A stretch of 64,000 bases of DNA from Nymphaea colorata (taxonomy: Eukaryota > Streptophyta > Magnoliopsida > Nymphaeales > Nymphaeaceae), in the NCBI RefSeq assembly GCF_008831285.2, contig NC_045146.1:806001-870000 (forward strand), read 5' to 3'. Of this stretch, positions 22,632-35,602 are shown in pieces (the first letter of the stretch is position 1; each line of letters opens with the position of its first letter). The translations under genes were made by a program, and so were the position numbers. Below the pieces are notes generated by a model. It was not told the origin of the DNA, did not search any database, and was given only the letters and a program-made list of their open reading frames with translations.

Positions 22632-23049
22632 TAGGGATGTCAACAGATTGGATTCGGATTGGATATACCTTTAATCATATCCACTTTTTTGGATATTCAT
22701 ATGTTTGAATTTGAATTCAGATTCAAATTCAAATAAAGAAAAATCATATCTGAATCTGAAATCCATCCAAATCCATTTTTTATATTTATGTCCGAATCTG
22801 AATCCGGATTTTGCCAATTTTTGAAATTTAATTGCATTAGATACTGGATATTTGTCTAAAAATGAATCGGTATGCGAACCCAATTGAATATTTATGTATA
22901 TCCGAATCTGAATTCCAATCCGATTGGATGTCATTTATTAAATCTAAATCCAATTCGAATTCTTAATCAGATATTAATTTTTTTTCATATCCAATTTTTT
23001 CATATCAAATCGGTCAGATATATTCAAATGGATATATTGACATTCCTTA
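22632..23049. mobile_element. Inverted-repeat element rich in GGATTCGGAT words
   Basis: The left end TAGGGATGTCAA and the right end (reverse complement TAAGGAATGTCAA) form imperfect terminal inverted repeats about 418 bp apart. The interior is dominated by ATCCGAATC/GATTCGGAT-type words on both strands. No target duplication is clear. It interrupts the duplicated 3' flank of copy 3 and is absent at the matching place after copy 4. It looks like an old hAT-type non-autonomous element. Confidence 0.45.
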
Positions 23050-25610
<2,561 letters not shown>

Positions 25611-26700
25611 TAAGTAGCTAGGCCTGTACAACAAGTTGAGCTGCTCGAACTCGACTCGGTACAGATCGAGCCCCAGTTCAAGCTGACTCATCTTATAATG
25701 AACTCGACTCAACTTGATTCCGCTGGAGAAGTTTGTGCATGAATCTTTTTTTTCTCTCTCTCTCTCCATCTATTAGTTTCCCTGTCTCTCTCAGAGTCAA
25801 AAGTCAAGCACCGTTTTCCTCTCCCTCTCATTTAATTCAATGCTGTTTTTTTTCCTTCCCCATTAAATTATCTCTCTCTTTCGTTTAAGTCACGGTCTCT
25901 CTCTAACATTAACTTGCCATCTCTCCCTTTTTCAATTTGTCGTTTCTTTCTTTCTCTCCATTAATTGCACACCATCTATCCCTCTCTCATTTCAGTCTCA
26001 CGATAAATGATATCCATCAGTATCTCTATTCTCTTTTCTCTTTTCTTTCATATTTGGTTACACATTCATTGGTTAAAAGTTTTTGAAATTAACATTTTTT
26101 TATCTTCATTCTCTTTCATTCCATATTAATAGCTAAACGAGTCGACCAGTCAAGCTCGAGCTCAGACACTCCCGATCCTGGCGTGCTCAAGCTGATATTG
26201 TTAAGGTCAATTAGAGCTTGAGCCAACACTCGTAAGCTCGATTCGAGCTCAAGCCAAGCAACTTAAAAAGTTTCAGCCGAGCTCGAGATGACTATGTATT
26301 GCATGTCAAGCGAAAAGGTTTTTGTTGTAATGGTTTCACGGAAAAAGAGGTCTGCTGGTACTAGGAAACATAGAGCTGGACCTCTTGTAGTGGATCACCA
26401 CTATGAGATTTATGGCACCGGAGAGGCAAGCGCTAGAGCTCTCACCTAGCTTACGCACATAAAGCTGAGCCCAACTCTGGCTCTTCATGAACCACTGCCA
26501 AAGCACTCATTGGCAATCAGCCGAGCAATCCCAGGGTTCTTTAAGGCACAATTGTGCTTCGAATTTTAGCGCTAGAGATAATGTACAAATAGCACCACTC
26601 CTGACCAACAGTGAACTCATCAAAAATTTATGAGTCTGTAACTTGACTCGATTAATTTCTGTATGGATAGAGAAGTGCAACAGTGAACTCGATCCTCTTG
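25611..26700. other. Old hAT-type remnant and CT-rich tract
   Basis: TAGGCCTGTACAACAAGTTG at 25,619 and many CTCGAGCTC/GAGCTCAAG words up to 26,290 resemble the TAGGGGTG...GAGC family seen at 4,293 and 61,383, but I see no matching right end. 25,745-26,060 is strongly CT-rich. No gene is recognised. Confidence 0.35.
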
Positions 26701-26899
26701 CATGGTATCATTATTTCAAGTCTATATTATTGGCAAGGCAAGATAACAGAAAGATGGACCAGATTTCGGTCTCCTTCTGTCTCCAAGCCAAGTCAAATTG
26801 ACGAAGCTTCCTCCTTTCTAACTGCCAATTAAATATGGAGAATTTAAGTACATATGCCGAAGCTTCCCCCTTCCCACTTGCCATGCAATACATAAATTG

Positions 26900-26905
26900 T
26901 ATAAA
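26900..26905 (+). promoter_or_regulatory. TATA box of lipase copy 4
   Basis: TATAAA, followed by GTAGAGCAG, lies 141 bp upstream of the ATG. It is conserved as TATAAG in copy 3 and lost in copy 2. Position and conservation support a core promoter with a start site near 26,930. This is inference, without transcript evidence. Confidence 0.5.
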
Positions 26906-27045
26906 GTAGAGCAGAGCTGCGGCACCCCAACTCACCGATTGGCAAGTGATCAAGAGACAGCAGACACCGTCGCCTGCTCATCGTAGGCGCACTCTTCTTA
27001 TATAGTCTGAATTATCTGACAGTGGTGGAGATCTAGCTAAAGACG

Positions 27046-27101
27046 ATGTCAACACACGATTTCAATCATCAAGGGCCTCAACACTTGAATAATGTGGAAT
27101 G
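27046..27101 (+). CDS. Lipase copy 4, exon 1
   Basis: This 56-bp exon has 18 codons plus two bases of Trp19, followed by the donor GTAAGTTGG. Confidence 0.8.
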
Positions 27102-28479
27102 GTAAGTTGGTAACCTCCCTCTTTCTCATTTAAATGCGAATTCTGTTTTGCAACCTTGTAATGTAGATATTTCTTTACAGTAAATGTTAAGATGTAATCG
27201 TGTGACTGATATGCTTGCAATTGATGCTTAAAATTTTTTATACATGGGTAGACGCACTTTTGTTCAGCATTTTGCTTCATTTTCTTCCTTCTTTGTGAGT
27301 ATGGATCATAAAACCGATCTCGTATGCTGGTCTGAATCTTAGCGGCCATAATTAAGCGAACACCTAACATCCAAGGATCATCACGATCCAAACTAAAGTA
27401 ACAAGGCAGACACCAGATATTGCTTAAAAATGGATCAATCTTTAGCCCGTTGCCTAAAATGAATAGGGTTTGCTTCTTTTCTTCTCAGGGAAAACCATGA
27501 GCATCAGAGAATAGTGGCAGCCTGTTTAGTCCATGCTGCTTATGTTCTCGAAGATGATCGGAGGGAGGGACGTAGCGGTGAAGATCGGCTCGGCCGCCCA
27601 TGGTGGGAATTCTTTGGCTTCGAGTGCATCTCCACTCTTTTAAACTTGGAGAATTGTTCGTCTGGTTTCACCATTGGCGCAGTTTTCCGGCTAAAAGAAG
27701 CAAGCAGGACATCCCCCTTTGCTCCGGCCATGGTCATCGCGGTTCGCGGCACAGTCAACCATCACGACTGGGGCGTTAATGTTGACACGCTTCTGGGCCG
27801 CGGCCGTCAGCGCCACTCTTGCAGGATCGTCATGCAACAAGCAGAATCACTTGTCCGTGAACATGGCGTGGAAAGCAACCTCTGGCTGTGCGGTCACTCC
27901 CTCTGGGCGGCTGTTGCCACATTTGTAGGGGATCAGATGGCCAAGAAGGGGTGTTTTTTAACAACCTTTCTGTTTAATCCTCCCTACATCTTGGATCGAA
28001 GATCAAAAGATGGATTTCGACACAAACTTGATGATATCATGGAGGTAGCAGGGGACGTGACTGGTGGGCTCATTGCTGGTAAGTTTGGCCGTGTCTTCGC
28101 TGATCTGGCCGCTCTTGGAACAAATCTCCATGACAAGAAGAAGCTGGACCAGCAGCAACAATTTGACAATCTGAAAAAGTGGAATCCTCGAGTATACGTG
28201 AACGCAAAGGACTGGATTTGTACGCGTTACATAGAGTACTTCGAGAGGAAGATGAAAGGGTCCCCAGAGAAGCTGCCCAAAAGAATTGCATCTGCCACTC
28301 TTGTCATCAACATGGATGAACCAGGGGACGAACTCCCACACTTCAAAGAGGCATATTTCATCATGCAATGGTTCGATAATCCAGGAGACGCATACCGACG
28401 CTTCAAAGAGGCACATTCCATCATGCAATGGTGGAAGCCGGGCCTTCGGGTGGAGGCCAAGCGTTATGTCATGGCCTGA
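27046..28479 (+). CDS. Lipase class 3-like alpha/beta hydrolase (At4g10955-like), copy 4, intact
   Basis: Two exons, 27,046-27,101 and 27,489-28,479, with GTAAGT donor and TTCTCAG acceptor. They join inside a Trp codon to give 348 residues, about the family length. The start is the ATG that opens STHDFNHQGPQHLNNVEW, which resembles the GPxHL...DW opening of family members. Domains in order: N-terminal helix (EHQRIVAACLVHAAYVL), VIAVRGT strand, nucleophile elbow at about residues 154-158, FLFNPP loop, a charged helix (LHDKKKLDQQQQFDNL), YVNAKDWICTRYI with predicted acid Asp260, and AHSIMQWW with predicted His328. The nucleophile Ser156 is kept, but the last Gly of GxSxG is Trp (GHSLW). The His segment is doubled (residues about 303-313 and 323-333), the first copy having Tyr for His. 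No signal peptide or membrane helix is evident, so it is probably cytosolic. The substrate is unknown, and the elbow change makes activity doubtful. It is the only undamaged gene of the plus-strand array. Confidence 0.85.
27489..28479 (+). CDS. Lipase copy 4, exon 2
   Basis: The exon begins after TTCTTCTCAG, completes Trp19, and is open to TGA at 28,477-28,479. It holds all catalytic motifs. Confidence 0.85.
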
Positions 28480-31380
28480 TTTCTCTTTACTCGACCCTTT
28501 GGCCTTAACGCTGGGTTGATCAAATGGTAAACCTGTGCGAATCTTGTGCCTGTCTAATAAGTTGGTCAATTAAGTTTTCAGTATCTCTCTTCTTAACTCT
28601 CTTTTCATGAATCAACAGCCACGGCAGTGTAACTAAAAGGTTTCATCTGTTTATAAGTTTATCTTTGGGAGACAATTATTCCAGTTCATTTTTCTGTCAT
28701 TCTCCTTGATGAGTGTATTTTAGATGCTCAAAAGCATGGCTAGACTTGGTGTCAAACACCTTCCACTCATTCCCGGCCATTGATTTAACAATCCAAACTG
28801 GAAATTTTTGTAAAATGAAAAAAAAAAATCTGTCTATCATTTTTCGTGGGTCATTTGGAAAAATATGAAAAGTCAAAAGAAGATATAAGTCACCAACACT
28901 CAAGTCAAAATACGGTGAGGATAGTATCTCAAAGCATTAAAAGAGACCCTATATCTTATGGAGGAGATAAAGGGTTGGGTGGAAGCTTCACCTCATGTGT
29001 GGACTATATGATGACATCTTGTTGAAACACACAAAAAGGTCAGGCCTCATGCTTTTTTCTTGGCTCTGTTTGCATAATTATCTAATCATTCGAAGCTAAT
29101 TTTCAAACTAACTATCATACCATGACCATAGTGATGGCCCACATTTTTGGTGGACAAAAAAAAATGGTTCAAACTAGTGCAGCTTGTAAGATTGATTATG
29201 TTAACCTGAATTGCATTTTGCTTATGTTAAGATGAATTGCATGTATCATACGTACAATTACTTGAGGATGTATGCCCGCTTGCTCGGATGTTTAGAGTTT
29301 TATAATAAAGAACAAGCATACATGTCTGTATGCGTAGAAGGAATCTATTATGCAGACTTTCACTGTATTGCTTACAATTTCACATATTAATATTGTACAA
29401 ATTTCACATGCTATTATGTTATCAAGCTTATTGTTTTATTTTTCAAGACCGTGAATATACAATGTTTTATAATCTTTTAATTCATGTATTGTGTGTATAT
29501 TTGTATGCCGATATTAGTCCAATCAGTACTTCATTTGAAAAAAAGAAAAAAGATTGTAGCAGTAGCTGACCTCCGAAAATGCAGAAACAAACCTTTGTGT
29601 GACGTTTAAGATGATCTGTATATGGCCTTGTTAAAATCGAGTCCGACATCATTAACTAGATTGTTCTCTAAGACCTTGTGATGCTCATCGAGAAAAAAGG
29701 AACATAATCGCAGTCTTAGTTTCGAGATTTGATTACGTCCACGAGAAACACTCACCTCTTCCAAAGTAGAAGAAACAGAACTTACCGGTAAGAGGTGAGG
29801 TTATTACTATTTACAATTTATAATGAGTAGAATTACATGCTCTAGGAGGTAAATTTATCTCCTCCCTATAATATTTAAGACCTAATTGGATTTTATTTAC
29901 AAAGATGAATTCCTCCTAGATCATAGCAAGCTAAGCCCCTCCTCCTGCTCACTGCTGTCATGGTTTATGGTTGTTTTACTGAGTGAATTTATGGTTACTC
30001 TCTTTAACTCAAGAATAGTGTCTCCTGTCATTTAAAAGTGTAGTGCCTAGAATCGAACTGATATTAACGGAGTTTTCATCAGCCCGATCAGCTACTTTGT
30101 GCCCCTCGGTTCTCGTTCTCGTGGTTTGCTGCTGCAATGTCATTAAAATCAGTTGGAATTCTGAATGGGCTGCTTGTCACAAACATTGCAGCACAATTGA
30201 TGCTTCCATTTATCATAACATTCTTTAGGAGAAAGCCTTATTTCAAATTGAAAGGAGCACATCGTTAACTTTCCCGCATCTTTTTTCCTTTCACAGAATA
30301 AACTGTGCACAAGTTTTCTCCAAAATTCCTTTGCCTAATCTCAGTTTTTTGGAAACAAAAGTAAAGAGCAGGGAATGCCCATCCTTGGGGTCACCTATTG
30401 CTTTTTTTTCTTCATTTGTTATTTACTTTGAAAATTTAAAATATGTTTTAGTCGATCAGATTCAAAAGCTAATCTGATTCTGATTCGTGAAGTCATTTGG
30501 TTTTCCACAAAAACCATTTCTAGGAAAATACAAGACCACCAAGAGATAAAAACCAGATCTATTAAGAATTATTACCAAAGTATTTTTTATACAATTATCT
30601 AACCATATAATATGATCTTAAGAGTGATTTTTTAAGTTAGTCATCTTTTACTTCAATCATATGCTTTAATAACCAAAAAAGAAAGTGGCTCTTATAGCGC
30701 CCATATTTTGATAGTAGGAAAGTTATTTAAAAAAAAAAAATTGAAAGAAAGCATGAATGGCTTTTAAATATTATTTGTGAATATATTAGGATGTTGAGAT
30801 TTTGTTTACAATATTTTTTACCAATTAATATATATATATATATATATACATGTATACATATTATTTATATCTATTTTTATGTATGTGCGCACACACACTA
30901 GTAATGTAGTAGTCAGATACGAGCCCTCAGCCTCATCTCTCTCTCTTCCCCGTGAGCTCTCAGCCTTGAGCCCTTAGCTAAGGACCCTAATGAGTCTCCC
31001 TCTCGAGCCCTTCTGCTGTTTCTTTCTCTTTGTGCAACCATTTGACTACCGACCAAGGGTCTTCTTTTCTTTTCTCTCTCTCTCACCAAATGATGGGTGG
31101 CACTTGCACAATTGGTCAGGAGTGTTGATCTTGAGATTAGAGGTATCATTATGATGAGGTCAAGTGAACTTATTCTTGCCCTCCCCCCTCCCCTGACACG
31201 TACTTGTGAAACCCTTGGACCTTGGCCATGTTCCTTTTTTCCTGCCTATATGTTTTTTTCTATCAAAAACCATCAATGGTTAGCCAAAGGGTCTTTCTTG
31301 CTCTCCCCTCCTATGGTTGATGTGTTTTTGTCTCTCGCGAGACGGCCATGGCGCTCTCCATATTTGTTTGATTAGACTAA
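28480..31380. other. 3' flank of lipase copy 4 and intergenic DNA
   Basis: The duplicated flank extends to about 29,945. Beyond it the DNA is unrelated to the other copies. A short open stretch at about 30,090-30,240 reads SWFAAAMSLKSVGILNGLLV and NIAAQLMLPFIITFF in one frame, hydrophobic and exon-like, but I recognise no family. (TA)n and (CA)n runs lie at about 30,828-30,898. Confidence 0.4.
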
Positions 31381-31880
31381 ATCTCTCTTTGTAGGAGGAT
31401 GTGTTAATCTAGAGGTCAAAATCAATTGGAGACATTCATAGCTGTCAAATTTATGACAATCTGAAAACGAGTGGGCCTGCTGACAGGGGCAGAGATCAGA
31501 TTTTTTTTTTTTTAAGGGCGGGCCAAATAGTCCCATCCTCTGATCTGGATGTGGTCAAACTGAACTCGAATCCAAACAATACATGGCACAACTAAAAAAT
31601 TTTAATTTTTTAAATGTAATTTTTTTTCAATTCGCTGGGAGTGGGGTCATGACCCAAGCGGGCCCCACCCCCCAAAAAACACAACCCTGTCTGCTGATAA
31701 ATGGAGAAAAGTCTATTGGTAGTGCAAATGCAGCATGGTGACTACACTACATCTCTCCATGGAAGAGGATGTGTTAATCTAGAGGTTGAAATCAATTGGA
31801 GACATTCGTAGCTGTCAAATTTATGATGACCTAAAAACGCGTGGGCCTGCTGATAAGTGGAGAAAAGTCTTCCAAGCCAA
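31381..31880. repeat. Direct duplication of a ~130-bp block, first copy split by a MITE
   Basis: The block starting ATCTCTC and containing GAGGATGTGTTAATCTAGAG occurs at 31,381-31,483 (continuing at 31,690-31,715) and at 31,751-31,880. It includes GCTGTCAAATTTATGA and GTGGGCCTGCTGA in both copies. Only the first copy contains the insertion at 31,484-31,689. Confidence 0.7.
31484..31689. mobile_element. Small hAT-like MITE (206 bp)
   Basis: The element begins CAGGGGCAGAG and ends ACAACCCTG (reverse complement CAGGGTTGT). The flanking octamers CCTGCTGA and TCTGCTGA match at seven of eight positions. The undisrupted sister block at 31,751-31,880 shows the empty site, which confirms the insertion. 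The interior has an A/T tract and a GGGTCATGACCC palindrome. Confidence 0.7.
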
Positions 31881-33314
31881 TTATAGGCTATCAATTGACA
31901 AAGACTATGAGTCTCTCAATCTATTGATCATGATCTATTTGTCCAATGTTGATACACTTCATGCCTCCCTCTGTTTCTCTTCTAAAACTACTTAAGCATA
32001 AACTTCCGCCAGATTTGGGAGTGTATACATGAGAAGAATTTGCCTTTTGATTGAGTATTAAGACTCGCTGGGTTCCATTAAGAACTGGATGATTTTCTTC
32101 TCATCGTGCCTCTTTGTCTGACTTTCATGGCTCCACACAAGCAAGTTGGTAATGCTTCCTAGGATCATAACCCATCCCAATAAGATCTTAGCTTAGTGAA
32201 ATAACGTGGCACATAATGATATTCCTAAATATGCTAATTAATATATTATAACAGATGACATGATACCGATAAGGGCAAATGCATCACCCCATGCTGAAAT
32301 TTATTCTATCTACCTGTATACAGGAGTCGTGGAAGTGGATCCAGCATCATTCTTTGAATCGTATAAGAATAGATATTTCCACATTTACATACTAGCTAGC
32401 TTAATGGAAGGAACCATCTAATTAAGTGCCCAAACTCTAAAATTTTGTTAATTTTATAAATTAATTAAGCATGTAATCCGCGTAACAAGTTAGGAAAAAA
32501 AAATATTCCTTAACTGCATAATAGTCTATCGCACCAAAGAGAAGGGAAATGTTCAATTTAGGTATAGATCATCCATCCATCAACCTTAACCGAAGGAATA
32601 TACTTCTGGAGTAGACATCAAAAACATTTCATGGCAGAGAGAGAGAGAGAGAGAGAGATGGTAGGCATTAATTTTCTACATAAAATAGCAAGTTCTCATG
32701 AAACCAATTTTTACTTGTACTTTTGGAGTAGACATCAAAAGCATTCATGGCAGAGAGAGAGAGAGAGAGAGAGTACCTCTAAATGGGGAACCATGGTTCC
32801 TGGCTGCAGAAGGAGAGCGAGAGAGAGAGAGAGACAGAGAAGGAGTGGAGAGACTTGGTGGTTCTATTTGAGAGAGAGTGATCTGTCCACAATCAAGCCA
32901 ATCTGCCATGAAATGTTTACTGACGTCTACTTTCCAAGCGTCAGTGAAACCATATAGTGTTCGTTTCCCACTTTGTCTTATTCCATTAGTTTCTTTGATA
33001 TAAATCAGATTTTCCAGATCACGTTACTATGCATAATTAGAAGGAAAACTAGCTGCTTCAAAATTTAAATTCATCCAAGCATGGTCTGCACAAAAATATG
33101 TTTTCTCTCCCTCTTTTGCACTACCAAATGATGGGTAGTGAAACCAGACAGGTTGGGTGGCATGTGATAACTACATCTTATTTCAAGCCTTGGAGGGTTT
33201 ATCCTGATGATATTGAGGATTGGAGTGTCTTATCATGATAGTATTGAATGGTGTTGATCTTGGGATAGTGGTACACTATGGAGGCTAAGTGGACTGTTTC
33301 TCGTCCTTCCTCTT

Positions 33315-33315
<1 letters not shown>
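31881..33315. other. Intergenic DNA with GA-rich runs
   Basis: GA-dinucleotide runs lie at 32,636-32,659, 32,753-32,773 and 32,816-32,834. The block CTTTTGGAGTAGACATCAAAA and CATTCATGGCAGAGAG recurs at 32,605-32,640 and 32,720-32,756. No gene is recognised. Confidence 0.4.

Positions 33316-33368
<53 letters not shown>
33316..33368. repeat. (TC)n microsatellite
   Basis: This is a run of about 50 bases of TC dinucleotide. Frames through it give only Arg-Glu repeats. Confidence 0.9.
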
Positions 33369-33371
<3 letters not shown>

Positions 33372-34147
33372 AATAAGTTTGATAAGACATCATTCGTATA
33401 ATTGGATCTAAAAGACCTACAATCACAAACCACCGGATTTGACCTGTAATGTCAACAAAGATCTTTCTCCAATATGATGGAATGTATTTTTGGTGTTTGT
33501 TGTGATTTTTTGATAGACAGTTCCGCCCATTTTTTCTGTACAAGTTCAATTTAATTTTGTGATCATGGGTACAACATGTTTTGTCTTGCATATTGCATAT
33601 AACTTAATTGTGGCTTGTACGTGTGTACAAGAGATTATTAATGTACGTGAGTTTAATTTATTCTTCGCAATATTATTGTTTAATTACATACTTGTTATCT
33701 TTCTACTTTTTATGATTCTTATTGATATTATATATTATCATTTTAATTTTGAAGCATATGCTTCTGCGCCAGAAGGCCAACACTGGCCTCATGATAGGCC
33801 CAAAGCCAGGCTTATGTGTACTCCAAGAGAATGTTTGAACCGAGGAGACCAACATAACCATTTGCAGATTATCCAATCATCATCTCAATTTGCTTCATGT
33901 CTTGGATGGCTGGGTTTCGATATAAGTAACTATCTCATAATTCATTTAGCATAATTCTAATGTTCAGTTTGTTGGTCGATGCGTGATTGAAGGACATCTT
34001 TTCTTTTCCAGGTTGAGGACGAAAAACTGCATCTTTTCTTTTTTTACCTGTATTTTATGCTTGTGTATTATAGTTTGCCTTCAGGGCTAGATTCTGCGCT
34101 CAACCAATCATCTCACGAGCAGCTTGGCCTGAATTGACATATTTATT

Positions 34148-34150
<3 letters not shown>
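33369..34150. other. Intergenic DNA, no gene recognised
   Basis: One open frame at 33,559-33,954 is AT-rich in its first half and resembles no family I know. I do not call it a gene. Confidence 0.35.

Positions 34151-34226
<76 letters not shown>
34151..34226. repeat. (TA)38 microsatellite
   Basis: It consists of 76 bases of TA dinucleotide followed by a short (CA)n run. Confidence 0.95.
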
Positions 34227-34235
<9 letters not shown>

Positions 34236-34695
34236 CTGGCTGGGACGTTAGTGTGGCAATAAATATCAGGTCTCCAGTGCTTTCCTTTTAAGTTGTGTTT
34301 GATTACCTTGGGACTTGTAATCACAGCAGATCTAGAATACCATGTTTATAATTTATGATGTAGCATGGACTTGAGGCTGGGTGGGTTTAAGCTGAAATCT
34401 ACAGTCTGTTAAGACTGTGGACTTCAACTATAGCTGATCTCGAAGCCCCTTGGACTGAGATTCAAAGGAAATCAAACGCAACCTTAGTACTTCTATAGGT
34501 TCTATAGGTTTGGGTTGTCAGTTGTTGGCTTGTCCACAGCTTTAAAATGGCCCTTAAAAATAATATCACCAGTTTGCCGTCATTGGTGGAGTATGAAACC
34601 ATTGCTTGCCTTCACGTCTTTGATCCAAATGAGACTATGCAACGTAAATGTAAACTTTTGATGAAACTGCTTCAAAATTGAAACTTGTTGCCATT

Positions 34696-35602
34696 TTAAG
34701 GACTTGGAAGAGCACGTATGTAGTCCTTGCTTTGCAACTTCAGCTCAGCCTTCCACCACTGACTGAGCCCATGAACTTTGTCAATGGCATTCTTCTTGAA
34801 AGTGCAGAGGTTCTTAACCAGCTTGGCGGAAGGGATGAGGAAAGGGTGCTCCAGCTCTTCGGCCGTTGGCTGAGGCAGCCGCCCCCGCTGCTTCCTCTTC
34901 TCAAGGTGTTTGATGTAATCAGAGCATATGAAGTCGCCCGGATTCACAAAAAGGCGAGGCACCCATGAACAGAGATTAGCAAAAGATTGCTGCGCCTCAA
35001 TAGACTGCATCGCTTTGGAGGTCTCCCGCTGCCTTAACGCATACTTCACGGCCAAGGGCAGAGACAGCAGCGGCGGACTAAGAACAGCAACGAGACCAAA
35101 GGCACTGCAGTTCAGGATCCTCCCTCCCTTTCGCAGAGCAAATGGCGGATTGAACAGAAATGTGTCCAGGTAGACTCCCACTTTCGCCATGCGTTTGCCT
35201 ACCAGCATGGCCAGCGCTGCGCCGAGGGAGTGGCCGCACAGCCATATCCTCCTGCCCATGCTGCTCCCTTGAGAACCTGCAAGCTCCACGGCTTCCATGG
35301 CGTGCTGAAATCTGCTAGTTTCGTGCAGCTCATTGACGGAAGCTCGGTAGTTCATTTTCCAATCTTGGGTAGTTGCGGTTCCCCGGAAGGCGATGGCTAT
35401 GCTTGGCGCAGAGGCATCGGACGGACCAGTATAAAGGAAAATACCCCCAATTATGGAAGAGCCATCTTCGTCTCTCAGTTCCTGAGTGATTCGGAAGTGG
35501 AAGGACTCCCACCATTTCAGGCCGCCGGCGTGCTTCTCATGGAGTGTGTAGATGCCTTGAACTAAGCAGGCTGCGACGCAACATTGCTGGTACTCGTCGG
35601 AC
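34696..35602 (-). CDS. Lipase class 3-like alpha/beta hydrolase, copy 5, exon 2
   Basis: The minus strand is open for 301 residues from an acceptor (CAG at 35,603-35,605) to TAA, exactly as long as copy 6. It starts SDEYQQCCVAACLVQGIY, matching the family after the conserved Trp-codon intron. It has SIAIAFRGT, TQDWKMNYRASVNELHETS, WLCGHSLGAALAMLVG with the canonical nucleophile Ser, LDTFLFNPPFAL, LFVNPGDFICSDYI with the predicted Asp, and KVHGLSQWWKAEL with the predicted His. A long hydrophobic stretch after FNPP (FGLVAVLSPPLLSLPLAV) could bind membrane or lipid. No exon 1 was found: the first Met codon in the exon lies well inside the domain, so an upstream exon is needed. No internal stop or shift is seen. 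The function is probably ester or lipid hydrolysis in the cytosol, substrate unknown. Confidence 0.75.

Noticed and set aside
25619-26290. Complete hAT-like element
   Set aside because: Only the left end is convincing. No matching right end or target duplication was found, so it is described as a remnant.
33316-33368. Arg-Glu repeat frames in (GA)n/(TC)n tracts here and at 32,636 and 44,335
   Set aside because: These are simple dinucleotide repeats read as protein, with no supporting context.
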